Of a stretch of 64,000 bases of DNA, positions 1 through 9,437 are shown piece by piece (the stretch's first letter is position 1; each line of letters starts with the position of its first letter). Below the pieces are notes generated by a model that worked only from the letters and a program-made list of their open reading frames with translations, did no database searches and was not told where the DNA came from. The position numbers and the translations under genes were made by a program. Where the stretch lies: assembly GCA_946185485.1 (NCBI GenBank), contig CAMHJQ010000008.1, forward strand, positions 1-64,000, given 5' to 3'. The stretch is from an uncultured Prevotellaceae bacterium (GTDB lineage: Bacteria; Bacteroidota; Bacteroidia; Bacteroidales; Bacteroidaceae).

Positions 1-94
1 CAATGCGTTATATCAAAAATGTAGTTAGTGTAGTTAGTATTATATTATTTTTTTTTTGGCTCGATTAAGAAAATTGTGTCGCAAGTGTCGACAC

Positions 95-132
95 AAAAGA
101 AAAAGTGACTGAATCCAGTCACTTTTTCTTTT
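95..132. terminator. Rho-independent terminator of the lipoprotein gene
   Basis: A perfect 17-bp inverted repeat (95-111 with 116-132) surrounds a 4-nt AATC loop, with A-rich and T-rich outer arms. It lies just past the stop codon at 140 of the minus-strand lipoprotein gene and could stop transcription from either side. I see no gene in 1-94. Confidence 0.85.
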
Positions 133-139
133 TGGGTAT

Positions 140-643
140 TTACTTCTTCTCCTCTTGCTTGGGGGTATAGCGGACAGTAAGCGTGGGCGTGTAGGTGTTC
201 TCCAGAATGACGGAGATGATGCCGGTGGCAGCGTCGAAGTTGGCAATCTTGTGGTCGTCCTTCAAGATGGGACAGTCGGGCCAAGCTCCCAGTTCCTTCT
301 CCAGTCCGTCACGCAACTCCTGCCACATGGCGCGGGTGCTGTCGTTGGAGGAGAGCAGGTAGGTCTCCTGTACGGCCTGCAGTTTTTCGTCGCTGAAGGC
401 TACAAGTACGCGGTAGTGCTCTGCGGGGTTGGCGAAGACGGCTGTGCGTCCGCTGTCCGAGGCGGTGGAGTCGATGGCGAAGCCTCGTGCAAGCATGGAG
501 TCCACAAACTGACTGGTGGGCATCGTAAAGACGAGCCCACGGTAGTTAAAGGGTGCCTTCTTTTCCTCATCGCAGGCGGTGAGGGTGGCTGCTATGATGC
601 CGCAGCAAGCGAGACACATCAGGGAATAAAGCATTTTTTTCAT
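140..643 (-). CDS. Small lipoprotein of unknown function (167 aa)
   Basis: I do not recognise the family. The protein starts with a lipoprotein signal peptide: KK, a hydrophobic stretch, and lipobox LTAC with the modified cysteine at residue 24. It should therefore be anchored to a membrane facing the periplasm or cell surface. The mature part is about 145 residues, polar, and has no recognisable catalytic motif. I chose the ATG at 643 because the next upstream ATG (676) adds 11 polar residues before the signal peptide and lies in CTTTGAA repeat sequence. The gene lies downstream of the M16 protease gene on the same strand, with a MITE-like element between them, so co-transcription is uncertain. 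Confidence 0.75.
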   Translation of the reverse strand: MKKMLYSLMCLACCGIIAATLTACDEEKKAPFNYRGLVFTMPTSQFVDSMLARGFAIDSTASDSGRTAVFANPAEHYRVLVAFSDEKLQAVQETYLLSSNDSTRAMWQELRDGLEKELGAWPDCPILKDDHKIANFDAATGIISVILENTYTPTLTVRYTPKQEEKK

Positions 644-662
644 CTTTGAACTTTGAACTTTA
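644..662. repeat. 7-nt tandem array (CTTTGAA)
   Basis: Two full CTTTGAA units and a partial third abut the start codon at 643. This is one member of the window-wide family of 7-nt arrays at gene borders. Confidence 0.7.
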
Positions 663-683
663 TGATTAGTTTTCAATTTTTCA

Positions 684-851
684 ATTCAAGTTTCGCATTC
701 GCTCAACTTCTTTGTAGTTAAGAAGTTAAGAAGTTATCGCTTCGCTCGTCCTTCGGACAGTAGTTAAGCCATTACTCTGTTTGCTTATATTTTTGCACTT
801 CGACATTTGGCTTAACTTCTTTAACTTCTTAACTACATTAGAAAGTTGAAT
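684..851. mobile_element. 168-bp MITE-like element, copy 1
   Basis: This segment recurs at 53243-53410 in the same orientation and with the same length. The copies differ by one substitution and by the gain and loss of an 8-nt unit. The ends are inverted (ATTCAAGTTT against AAAGTTGAAT), with a longer subterminal inverted match around TGTAGTTAAGAAGTT. The sequence TTTTCA (or TTTTTCA) flanks both sides (677/678-683 and 851/852-857) and looks like a target duplication, although the local repeat arrays weaken that evidence here. There is no ORF, so it would be non-autonomous. It lies between two minus-strand genes. Confidence 0.7.
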
Positions 852-889
852 TTTTCAACTTCTCAACTTTTCAACTTTTCAATTCTCTT
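852..889. repeat. 8-nt tandem array (CTTTTCAA)
   Basis: Three to four CTTTTCAA/CTTCTCAA units follow the MITE-like element and run into the last codons of the M16 protease gene, whose stop is at 879-881. Confidence 0.65.
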
Positions 890-3698
890 CCGACAGCATG
901 GTGACCTCGATGCATCGGTGGGCGTTAAGGATGGTCTGTGCCATGCGCTGTACCTGTTCGGCGGTCATGGCCTCGACCATCTTGCAGTAGTCGGTGTCGA
1001 AGTCGGTGTCGTCGTCCAGTTCGTGCCAGATGACGTAGCTCCAGTAGTCGTTGGTGATGGCAGCCTGCTGGTACTGTTTGACCAGATACTGCTTGATCTT
1101 GTCCATGCTGCTGGCGGCAGGTCCCTGCTTGGCGATGTTCTCCAGCTGCTGGTAGATGATGGGGTTCAGCTCCTCGTAGCGTGACGGGTCGGCATTGTAG
1201 GTGATGCTCAGCAAGGCGTTGGGCTTGTCGTCCTTGTCGAGGTCGAAATTGACGCTGACACCGTATGTGCCGCCTTTCTCCTCACGCACGGAGTCGGTAT
1301 AGGCTACCTGTAGCACGCGCTTCAGGAAGTCGAGTTCAAGGTCGCTCTGGGGTGTGAAGGGCACGTCGGCGGCATAGAAAATGCCGACGTTGGCCAGCGG
1401 GGTAGCCATCTTCTTGCGGAACACCTTCACCTGCGAGCCCTCCACCAGCTGGGGCACGTTCTTCCAGTTCACCTGCTCGTGCTTGTGGGTCGAAGGCAGC
1501 GTTGCCAGATACTGGCATACCAGCTGGCGCAGCTGCTGCTCGTCGTAGTTGCCTAAGATGACGGTCTTGAAATTGGAGGCGTCGCTGAAGCGGTCCTTGT
1601 AGATTTCGATGATGCGGTCGTAGCTCACCTTGTCGAGCGTCTCCTGCACGACGGGCTTCAGTCGCGGATGGTTGCCGTAGAGAATGGCGCGGATGGAGTC
1701 GTTGTAGTCCACCTTTGGCGATGCGTTACGGTTGGTGAGGAAGGCGCGTGTGCGGTTCATGAGTCCTGCAAATGCCTCGTCGTCGCGTCGCGGCTGTGTG
1801 AAGTAGAGGTAGGCCAGTTGGAAGAGCGTGGGCATGTCCTGAAGCGACACGCCGCCGTTGATGCTCTGGGTACGGGAACCCACGGCGGGCTGCAGGCGTA
1901 CTGACTTACCGGCCAGCATACGGCGCAGCGTGGTGGCATCGAACTGTGCCACACCTGCCTCGGTGATGGCGCTGCCGATGAGTGAGAAGTTGGGAATGTC
2001 GTCGTCGCCGTACACCGACGTGCCGCCCTCGCCGCGTATGGTCACCGACACGGCGTCAGACGAGAAGTTGGTCTTCTTGACATACACCTTCATGCCGTTG
2101 GACAGCGTCCACTCCGTGAAGCCATGCTTGAAGGGGCGTTCGGCGGTGATGGTGCCTGGCTGGGGCAACTGGTCGATGAGTTTGTCGGCCACCTGCTGTT
2201 CGGCATAGGGGGCATACTGTAGCGACTGGGCAGCCAGGATGACGTTCTCCAGTTGCTGCTCAGTAGGCAGGATGAGACCCTCCTTGTCGGGGGCATAAAT
2301 GATGGCAACCTGATTCTTGTCGGTGATGAGTTCGCGGACGGCCTGGTTGACCTCCTCCAGCGTCACCTCCTTGTCGAACTTGCGTGCCAGTGCTACCTGG
2401 TCCTCAATGCTGATAAGGGGCTCGCTGTTCAGGAAGTTCTGCACGCAAGCGCTGACAAACTTTGAGTTACGGCGGTCGTTGCGCTCGCGGAACTTACGCT
2501 CGTCGTGGTTCAACTTTTGGCTCTTGGCACGCTGCAACTCTGACAGCGTAAAGCCGTGCTGACGGGTACGCTCAGCGACGCCGATGGCAGCTATCAGACC
2601 ACCAAGGATGTTGTCCTCCTTGCAGCTGACGGCAACGGAGAACGACTCCTTCATGCGACTGAGGAAGAACGTTGAGGCACGTGCCGTGGCACTCTGGTAG
2701 GGTGGGTTGGCACGCTGGCGCAGTTCGGCCAGACGGTCGTTCAGCATGGTAGCGATGAGGCCGTCGATATAGTCGCCGCGCAGGTATTTTTCGTTGTTTT
2801 TCTCGCTGTCGGGTGTGGCGTCGCGCTTCTGGTAGAGATGGCACAGCACGATGGGCTGTTCCTTGTCACGCTCGATATCGACAATCATCGTGTCGTTGTC
2901 GCTAACAGGGTAGTACTCGCGCTTGGCAGCATTCTTGGGCATGGGGATGCCAGAGAAGAGCTTCTTGATTTTCTTCTCCATCTTGTCGACGTCGATGTCA
3001 CCCACCACGATGACAGCCTGCAGGTCGGGGCGATACCACTTATGGTAGTAGTCGCGCAGGTCATCGTAGGCGAAGTTATCGACGATGTCCATCGAGCCGA
3101 TGGGCATGCAGTCCTCATACTTCGTCCCTTTGTACACCTTCGGCATGGCCTGTTCCATGAGCCGGCTGACGGCCTTGCCGGCCCGGCGCGTACGCCACTC
3201 CTCGTGGATGACGCCGCGCTCCTTGTCTATCTCCTCGTCCTCAAGCAGCAGGTAGTGGCTCCAGTCGTGCAGGATGAGCAGGCAGGAGTCGGCGATGCCC
3301 TCGCGCTTGCTGACGGGGACGGCGGAGATGTTATAGACGGTCTGCTCGACGCTGGTATAGGCATTGAGGTTGGCACCGAACTTCACACCGATGGTCTCGC
3401 ACCAGGGCACGATGCCTAAGCGCTTGCCCTTGCCGGGGAAGTTCTTGGTTCCGTTGAACGCCATGTGCTCTAGGAAGTGAGCCAGTCCGCGCTGGCGTGG
3501 TTCCTCCTGGATGGAGCCCACCTTCTGGGCAATGTAGAAGTCGGCCAGTCCTGCCTCCTTGGCATTGTGGCGGATGTAGTACGTCAAGCCGTTTTTCAGC
3601 TTGCCGGTGCGGATGTTTGCGTCTTGCTTCAGCGGCTGTGCCGTAGCGGTTAAGGCTGTCAGAAAGAGCAGCACAAAGGTCATCAATTTTGTTTTCAT
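879..3698 (-). CDS. M16 family zinc metallopeptidase (PqqL/pitrilysin type)
   Basis: This is a two-lobed insulinase-type protease of 939 aa. After a signal peptide ending near TATAQ (residue 21), the N-terminal lobe carries the inverted zinc motif HFLEH (H74, E77, H78). The Glu-rich segment ERGVIHEE around 160-167 supplies the downstream part of the metal site. The second lobe begins near residue 540 (WTLSNGMKVYVKK) and lacks HxxEH, as is normal for the non-catalytic half. It probably degrades peptides in the periplasm. I chose the ATG at 3698 rather than 3725 because the TAnnTTTG box at 3725-3732 covers the upstream one, and only the shorter form starts directly with a signal peptide. Confidence 0.9.
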   Translation of the reverse strand: MKTKLMTFVLLFLTALTATAQPLKQDANIRTGKLKNGLTYYIRHNAKEAGLADFYIAQKVGSIQEEPRQRGLAHFLEHMAFNGTKNFPGKGKRLGIVPWCETIGVKFGANLNAYTSVEQTVYNISAVPVSKREGIADSCLLILHDWSHYLLLEDEEIDKERGVIHEEWRTRRAGKAVSRLMEQAMPKVYKGTKYEDCMPIGSMDIVDNFAYDDLRDYYHKWYRPDLQAVIVVGDIDVDKMEKKIKKLFSGIPMPKNAAKREYYPVSDNDTMIVDIERDKEQPIVLCHLYQKRDATPDSEKNNEKYLRGDYIDGLIATMLNDRLAELRQRANPPYQSATARASTFFLSRMKESFSVAVSCKEDNILGGLIAAIGVAERTRQHGFTLSELQRAKSQKLNHDERKFRERNDRRNSKFVSACVQNFLNSEPLISIEDQVALARKFDKEVTLEEVNQAVRELITDKNQVAIIYAPDKEGLILPTEQQLENVILAAQSLQYAPYAEQQVADKLIDQLPQPGTITAERPFKHGFTEWTLSNGMKVYVKKTNFSSDAVSVTIRGEGGTSVYGDDDIPNFSLIGSAITEAGVAQFDATTLRRMLAGKSVRLQPAVGSRTQSINGGVSLQDMPTLFQLAYLYFTQPRRDDEAFAGLMNRTRAFLTNRNASPKVDYNDSIRAILYGNHPRLKPVVQETLDKVSYDRIIEIYKDRFSDASNFKTVILGNYDEQQLRQLVCQYLATLPSTHKHEQVNWKNVPQLVEGSQVKVFRKKMATPLANVGIFYAADVPFTPQSDLELDFLKRVLQVAYTDSVREEKGGTYGVSVNFDLDKDDKPNALLSITYNADPSRYEELNPIIYQQLENIAKQGPAASSMDKIKQYLVKQYQQAAITNDYWSYVIWHELDDDTDFDTDYCKMVEAMTAEQVQRMAQTILNAHRCIEVTMLSEEN

Positions 3699-3724
3699 AG
3701 TTCGGCTATTTAGTATTTTGGGCA

Positions 3725-3732
3725 CAAAGGTA
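3725..3732 (-). promoter_or_regulatory. -7 box (TACCTTTG) for the M16 protease
   Basis: On the minus strand this reads TACCTTTG, a perfect match to the Bacteroidota TAnnTTTG consensus, 27 nt before the chosen start. No clear TTTG -33 box is visible. Confidence 0.6.
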
Positions 3733-3771
3733 CAAATTTTTTCCCGAACAAGTAATCATTTTGTAGAAGTA

Positions 3772-3802
3772 TTTGCTATTTGCGATTTATTTTGTACCTT
3801 TG
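3772..3802 (+). promoter_or_regulatory. Promoter of the TonB/DUF4876/DUF6850 operon
   Basis: TTTG (3772-3775), a 19-nt spacer and TACCTTTG (3795-3802) match the Bacteroidota -33/-7 promoter. The ATG follows 24 nt later. It is the only convincing promoter before the eight-gene run 3827-16949. Confidence 0.8.
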
Positions 3803-3826
3803 CACCCAAATTAATAGCGAAAACGG

Positions 3827-6544
3827 ATGAGAGAAAGAATCTTCTACTTGCTGCTGTGGGTCGCCATCCCTCTGGGAGTCATGGCACAGAAAAAAGGTAG
3901 CTACACCCTCGATTTTTCCGTCAAAGACAAGGATACAAGGGAGGCTGTCATCATGGCCACCATCCAATTGCAGCCGACGGGTGCCATGGCGGTGACCGAC
4001 ATGGAGGGCAGGGCCACGGTGAAGAACGTGGAGATGGGTACCTACACAATTCACATCTCTTATGTAGGTTATGAATCTATCAGCACACAGGTCAAGGTTA
4101 GCAAGAATACTAAGCTCGACTTCATGCTGGTGCCTACCACACTGGCACTTAGTGAGGTAACCGTCACTGCCAAGCAGAATGCGGCAGGTGCTGCCACGAG
4201 CAGCATCATCGGGCGGCAGGCCATCGACCACCTGCAGGCATCGAGTCTGGCCGACGTGCTGCAGCTTTTGCCTGGACAGCTGATGACCAATACGGACCTG
4301 ACGGCGCAGTCGAACCTGCAGATACGTACGTTGTCGAACAACAACACGGCGGCCTTCGGCTCCAGCGTCATCCTCGACGGTGTGCCCCAGTCGAACAATG
4401 CCGACGTGTCGGCAGGCGGATTTTCTGCAACATCCTTCACCGGTACAGACCTGCGTAACTTTTCTGCCGACGATGTGCAAGAGGTGGAAGTCATCCGGGG
4501 CATCCCCTCAGCTGAATACGGCGACCTGACCAGCGGTCTGATGGTGGTACACTCTAAGATTGGTGTAACGCCGTGGCAGGTCAAGGGCAAGGTGAACCCC
4601 GGACTGATGAACTACTCGTTAGGCAAGGGACTGAAGATGAACAAATACGGCGTGCTGAACTTCAACGTGGACTATGCACAGGCCTGGGGTGACCCTCGCG
4701 AGAAGACGAAGTCCTTCGACCGCTATACTTTCAGCCTGGGCTATGGCGTGGACATCACCCGCAAGTGGCATGCCGACACCAAGCTGCGCTATATGTATTC
4801 CAAGGACTGGAACGGCAACGACCCCGACGTCAGGAACGACGGCACAGAGAGTAAGAATGTGAACAAGGTGCTGTCGCTGACGCACAATGGCAAGATTAGC
4901 GTCGACAAGTTCTTTTCGCGCAGCATCAACTATACCATCGGCGTGTCGCTGACCGCCACCGACGACGCCAGTACCAGCTACGTGCCCACGTCGAACGGCG
5001 TAGTGCATATCGTGACAGCCCGCGAGACCGGCTATTTTGAGGTGCCCTGGCTGAACCACTCCTACTTGGCTACCGGCTATACGGAGAGCCGCCCCGGCAG
5101 CATCTTCGCCAAGGCGGGCAACCAGTTCTTCATCAAGAGCGGCAAGGTGAACCAGCGCTTCAAGATGGGTATTGACTACCACTACGACTGGAACAACGGC
5201 AAGGGTTACTACAATGCCGACGAGCTGCTGCCCCTGAAACCCAATGATGGCGGACGTCCTCGCGCCTTTGACGATATTCCCGGCCTGCACCAGGTGTCGG
5301 CATACGTCGAGGACAACCTCAGTTGGGAGTTTGCCAAGAAGCGCCACCTGCGCGTTATGCTGGGTGCACGCTTCCAGGCCATGCAGCCCTTCAGCGACGT
5401 TAGCACTTTCGCCTTCTCGCCCCGCCTGAACATAACCCTGGAGACTGCCCAGTGGCTGAACCTGCGGGCAGGTATCGGCTTGAACTCCAAGGCGCCGGGC
5501 CTGAACTACCTCTATCCCGACAATACCTATAAAGACCATATCGCCCTGGCCTATTATGCCAACGGCAATACCGACCCCACCCAGCCCGGCAGCATGGTGG
5601 TCAGAAGGACCTACGTGCAGCAGGTGGAATACTCGCGGGGGCTGAAGAATGCCACGACGACGAAGATAGAGGTGGGTGCCGACATCAAGCTGCCCGGCGG
5701 GCGTAAGCTCAGCATCACGGCCTATCAGGACAAGACACCCAACGGATTCAGTAGCGCCTCACAGTTTGTCGTCTATCAGGCCTTGCAGTATGCCAGTCCC
5801 GAGGCTTGGCGCGAAGGCATTGCCAACGACGTGCCCAGCGCCTTCTGGACCACCAATGGACAGGTGGCCAACGATAACGTGTTGCAGAACCGTGGTATAG
5901 AGTTCGACTTCGACCTGGGGCGTATCCGTCCGCTGAACACCAACCTCTACTTCTCGGGCGCCTGGCAAGAGAGTAAGAGTTGGAACGAGGGCTTGAATGC
6001 CCAGAATCCCGTCGACCTGCCCATCGAATACAAGTCGCGCAATACGACGCCTATCAAGGTGATTTATCCCTCGGGCTTGGACTACAGCCGTCAGCGCCGC
6101 TTCGTCAACACGCTCCGGCTGGTCACCAACGTCCCCCAACTGCGCATGGTGGCATCGTTCACGGGACAGGTCATCTGGCACAGCAGCAACTACAGTTTTG
6201 TCGCTGACAAGGATGCCATCGGTTATGTTGGCTACACCCCGCTGTCCGATGGCAGCTATAGCGTCGGCTACCACTACTGGAAAGGTACCGCCGAACCCAT
6301 AGACGGCATCGACTGGGAGAAGCAGAAGATACGTCCCAACGAGAACGACGTAGTGAAAGAGCCCGTCACGTGGAACCTCTCCGCCCGTCTGACCAAGGAG
6401 TTCGGCTCGATGGCCGGTCTGTCGTTCTATGCCAACAACGTTCTCTACTATGAGCCTTTTATGTCTACCAATACCAGTGGCACGCTGACGCAGCGCAACA
6501 CCAGCACCTTCTCGTTCGGCGTGGAACTGTTCTTTAAACTTTGA
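3827..6544 (+). CDS. TonB-dependent outer-membrane receptor (cassette A)
   Basis: This 905-aa protein has a signal peptide (1-20, ending VMAQ), a carboxypeptidase-regulatory-like beta-sandwich (about 25-105), a plug (about 125-240, with IPSAEYGDLTSG) and a C-terminal 22-strand-type barrel ending FFKL. It should import a substrate across the outer membrane using TonB energy. It has no SusD partner and is followed by a DUF4876-like lipoprotein and a DUF6850-like barrel. Its plug is clearly related to that of the second receptor at 10209. A downstream HMA protein suggests a metal or metal complex as substrate, which is inference. Its last codons and stop lie in a CTTTGAA array. Confidence 0.92.
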   Translation: MRERIFYLLLWVAIPLGVMAQKKGSYTLDFSVKDKDTREAVIMATIQLQPTGAMAVTDMEGRATVKNVEMGTYTIHISYVGYESISTQVKVSKNTKLDFMLVPTTLALSEVTVTAKQNAAGAATSSIIGRQAIDHLQASSLADVLQLLPGQLMTNTDLTAQSNLQIRTLSNNNTAAFGSSVILDGVPQSNNADVSAGGFSATSFTGTDLRNFSADDVQEVEVIRGIPSAEYGDLTSGLMVVHSKIGVTPWQVKGKVNPGLMNYSLGKGLKMNKYGVLNFNVDYAQAWGDPREKTKSFDRYTFSLGYGVDITRKWHADTKLRYMYSKDWNGNDPDVRNDGTESKNVNKVLSLTHNGKISVDKFFSRSINYTIGVSLTATDDASTSYVPTSNGVVHIVTARETGYFEVPWLNHSYLATGYTESRPGSIFAKAGNQFFIKSGKVNQRFKMGIDYHYDWNNGKGYYNADELLPLKPNDGGRPRAFDDIPGLHQVSAYVEDNLSWEFAKKRHLRVMLGARFQAMQPFSDVSTFAFSPRLNITLETAQWLNLRAGIGLNSKAPGLNYLYPDNTYKDHIALAYYANGNTDPTQPGSMVVRRTYVQQVEYSRGLKNATTTKIEVGADIKLPGGRKLSITAYQDKTPNGFSSASQFVVYQALQYASPEAWREGIANDVPSAFWTTNGQVANDNVLQNRGIEFDFDLGRIRPLNTNLYFSGAWQESKSWNEGLNAQNPVDLPIEYKSRNTTPIKVIYPSGLDYSRQRRFVNTLRLVTNVPQLRMVASFTGQVIWHSSNYSFVADKDAIGYVGYTPLSDGSYSVGYHYWKGTAEPIDGIDWEKQKIRPNENDVVKEPVTWNLSARLTKEFGSMAGLSFYANNVLYYEPFMSTNTSGTLTQRNTSTFSFGVELFFKL

Positions 6545-6566
6545 ACTTTGAACATTGAACTTTGAA
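6532..6566. repeat. 7-nt tandem array (CTTTGAA x5)
   Basis: Five consecutive units (CTTTAAA, CTTTGAA, CTTTGAA, CATTGAA, CTTTGAA) begin inside the coding end of the TonB receptor. They supply its final K-L residues and the TGA stop. Confidence 0.85.
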
Positions 6567-6597
6567 TGCAACGCCACACTTTTATAAAAAGAACTTT

Positions 6598-7848
6598 ATG
6601 ATTAGCATGAGACATAGAAAGCAGCTGAAAAGTTTATTATTTATTATTTCTTATTTTTTATTTAGCGTAGCGCAATTCTCCTGCGTTGACTTCGACGACA
6701 CCACACCGCCCGTCACCGCTACCGTCCAACTGGTGCGCCCTGACGCCTTTGTCAACATGACCGACATGTCGGGACTGACCGTGACGCTACAGTCGGAAGA
6801 CGGCATTGTGACGGCAACGACCGATGCCTCAGGGCGCGTCGTCGTCAGCGACCTGGCACCAGGAACCTATAACGTCAGTATGTCATCCACCATCAGCCAC
6901 TCCCAGTACGAGCAGTATACGGGGCAGACCGTGGGCGGCGCCATCGATTTCATCATGACGGGCACCCTCAACCAGCAGGCACTTGCCGAGGACAACACGC
7001 TGTCGCTGCCCCTGATGGTGTACCCCAAGGAGACGCTGATTATCGGCAAGGTATATTCGTCGAACAGCAAGATAGCTGGAGGCACCTACAGCATCGGCAA
7101 GTACGTAGAGCTGTATAACAACTCGGAGGACAGCGTGGATGCCGCAGGACTCTACATCGGACTGTTGGAGACCGAGAGCACCATCGCCTATCCCGTGTAC
7201 CCCTACAGCAGTGCCATCACCCCCGACACGCTGCATACGAAACAGGTGTTCCGCATCCCTGGCGACAAGCCCGTCATGGTGGCACCCGGCGCAACACTGC
7301 TGTTGGTGAACAGTGCCATCGACCACTCGTCGCAGAACGAGTATGAGCGCGACCTGCGTGGGGCCGACTTCGAGGCCAAGGACGAGAACAAGAAGATTCC
7401 CAACAACAACGACGTGCCCGCTCTGGAACTGCTCTACTCCACCTACGCCAGCATCTCGTGCATGAACTTAGGGCAGGGCGGACCGGGTGCTGTAATTCTC
7501 TTCCGCACGGAGGAGGACGTAACGAACTGGCCTACCGTCTATGCATACGGCAAGACCAAGGGCAACCGCTTCCTGTGTGTGCCGAAGAATACCGTCATCG
7601 ATGGTGTCGACGTGGTCAAGAACAAGGCGCAGACTGGTCCCGACATCAATTCCAAGCGCTTGTTTGAGGATATTGATGCGGGCTATACCTTTGTCAACTC
7701 TGCCGCTGGTACTACGGGCGAGCGACTGGTGCGCAAGACGCTCTCCGTCACTGCCGACGGACGCAGGGTGCTGCAGGACACCAATAACAGCCTGAATGAC
7801 TTTGTCTGTACGGACACCATCAGTCCACGAAATTATTTGTTACCATGA
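6598..7848 (+). CDS. DUF4876-like lipoprotein with lamin-tail-like domain (cassette A)
   Basis: This is a predicted lipoprotein of 416 aa. A hydrophobic stretch ends at FSC (C29), followed by an Ig-like carboxypeptidase-regulatory domain (about 40-120). A larger domain then contains YVELYNNSEDSVDAAGLYI, the signature of a lamin-tail fold. The C-terminus carries LQDTNNSLNDF, nearly shared with the paralogue at 13183 (YQDTNNSTNDF). The DUF4876 name is from memory of the family and tentative. The function is unknown; the position between a TonB receptor and a barrel suggests a surface partner. I chose ATG 6598 because upstream codons fall in the CTTTGAA array. The hydrophobic core is encoded by a TTATTAT-type array. 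Confidence 0.75.
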   Translation: MISMRHRKQLKSLLFIISYFLFSVAQFSCVDFDDTTPPVTATVQLVRPDAFVNMTDMSGLTVTLQSEDGIVTATTDASGRVVVSDLAPGTYNVSMSSTISHSQYEQYTGQTVGGAIDFIMTGTLNQQALAEDNTLSLPLMVYPKETLIIGKVYSSNSKIAGGTYSIGKYVELYNNSEDSVDAAGLYIGLLETESTIAYPVYPYSSAITPDTLHTKQVFRIPGDKPVMVAPGATLLLVNSAIDHSSQNEYERDLRGADFEAKDENKKIPNNNDVPALELLYSTYASISCMNLGQGGPGAVILFRTEEDVTNWPTVYAYGKTKGNRFLCVPKNTVIDGVDVVKNKAQTGPDINSKRLFEDIDAGYTFVNSAAGTTGERLVRKTLSVTADGRRVLQDTNNSLNDFVCTDTISPRNYLLP

Positions 7849-9392
7849 ACAGTATGAACAGAACAATATACCTTGTTGCCTTGACGGTCTTGTGTTCCGT
7901 TCAGGGCATGGCACAGGAGATGAACCTGCAGAAGTACCAGCTGGCAGACGAGCGGCAGCTGTGGAGCGAGAGTCGCAATGCTGCCGGACTGGCCCACGAC
8001 ATGCAGGACTCGACTGACAACCGCGGTGTGGCCTACTTCGACCTGCAACACCTGAGCGGCGACTACCACCGCGTGCAGGAAGGCAACCAGCAGAACCAGC
8101 TGCGCTTCTTCACCGAACGCTATCAGCAGATTGGCAAGTACCTGGTGGGCTATGGCTCGTTCGATTTCGACATGGGGCGTATCAAGGAGCGTGCCTGGAG
8201 CGACGTCATGCGTACCTACAACTCGAACCCGTTCATCTCGGGCAGCGACATCTTTGGCAAATACGACTTCCAGAACTTCACGCTGAACGCCAAGCTGGCC
8301 TCCGTCCGGCTGGGTCACTGGAACTATGGAGCCTCCTTATGTTATAAGGTGGGTGACCTGAGCCGTCTGCGCGACCCCCGTCCCCGTGCCCGTCTGGCCG
8401 ACTACCAGCTGACACCCTCCGTCACCTATACCACCGGCAGCCACACCATCGGTCTGGCGGGCTGGTACCACCGCTACAAGGAGAAGATGATGACGCCCGT
8501 GGTGAAGCAGAAAGACCCCCATATCAAGTACTACCTCATGTCGGGCGTGGAGTTTGCCAAGGGCAACGTGGGCGACTATGCCGGCTACCAGCGCGAGTAT
8601 GTCAACCATGAGTTTGGCGGGGAACTGAGCTACGGCATCCGCAGCGGCAACGTGGCAGGGGTCACGGCAGTTACGCTGCGCCATGGCACGGAGTATGCCT
8701 ACGGGCAGTATAAATACGAGCCAGGCACCTATTATACCTATCATTATGGTGCCACCAGCCGCTGGACGGTCACTGCGGGCAGTCTGCTGCACAGCATCAG
8801 CGCCCGCCTGAACTACGAGCAGGCGTATGCCGACGAGTACAACTCGCAGCTCATCACGGAGAAGGATGGTGCCTATACCACACAACGCTGGGAGCGTACC
8901 ATGACGTTCAAGAAGCGCTACCAGCTGAAGAAGACCGACCTCTCGCTGCACTACCGCCTGTCGTTCACGGCCGACGATGCCGTCAAGGGCTATGTCGGTG
9001 CCAGCTACGACCTGCAGAGCGTCAGCAACAAACACTTGCTGGCGACCTCGCAACTGGAATATGGTTCGTCGCTGTTGGGCCTGGAGGGTGGATATGGCCT
9101 ATTTGGTGGCAGATTGTGGCTGAAAGCCAATGCCGACTACCACCTGAAGTCGAAGGCTGACCTCAACCTGCATTTGGAAGAGAACGACTATGCCGTCAAT
9201 GTGCTGACTCCCGACATGGCCTACTACGAGGCCAACTGGTGGAGGGGACGTCTGGAGGTGACCTACCAGTTGCCGCTGACCATCAAGAAGCAGCGCACGC
9301 TCTGGTTTGCCAAGGTGTACGGCAGCTACCTGAAGACCGACAACAGTCTGGAGTCTAAGAATGCCGGCATTGCCATCGGCATATATTACTGA
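7845..9392 (+). CDS. DUF6850-like outer-membrane beta-barrel protein (cassette A)
   Basis: A secreted 515-aa protein with a signal peptide (1-23, GMAQ). The rest is rich in alternating aromatic and polar beta-strands typical of an outer-membrane barrel. It begins with QLWSESRNAAGL, comparable to the paralogue at 14553 (DPWLTAPNAAALT). Its ATG overlaps the preceding stop as ATGA, so translation is probably coupled. The DUF6850 label is tentative. It likely works with the TonB receptor and lamin-tail lipoprotein encoded just upstream; what it carries is unknown. Confidence 0.72.
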   Translation: MNSMNRTIYLVALTVLCSVQGMAQEMNLQKYQLADERQLWSESRNAAGLAHDMQDSTDNRGVAYFDLQHLSGDYHRVQEGNQQNQLRFFTERYQQIGKYLVGYGSFDFDMGRIKERAWSDVMRTYNSNPFISGSDIFGKYDFQNFTLNAKLASVRLGHWNYGASLCYKVGDLSRLRDPRPRARLADYQLTPSVTYTTGSHTIGLAGWYHRYKEKMMTPVVKQKDPHIKYYLMSGVEFAKGNVGDYAGYQREYVNHEFGGELSYGIRSGNVAGVTAVTLRHGTEYAYGQYKYEPGTYYTYHYGATSRWTVTAGSLLHSISARLNYEQAYADEYNSQLITEKDGAYTTQRWERTMTFKKRYQLKKTDLSLHYRLSFTADDAVKGYVGASYDLQSVSNKHLLATSQLEYGSSLLGLEGGYGLFGGRLWLKANADYHLKSKADLNLHLEENDYAVNVLTPDMAYYEANWWRGRLEVTYQLPLTIKKQRTLWFAKVYGSYLKTDNSLESKNAGIAIGIYY

Positions 9393-9437
9393 AGAATCAG
9401 AAGAATGAAGAAAGACAATCGAATATAATAATAAGTA

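Noticed and set aside
40..284. Small minus-strand frames at the window start
   Set aside because: They run through the terminator at 95-132 and overlap the lipoprotein 3' end out of frame.
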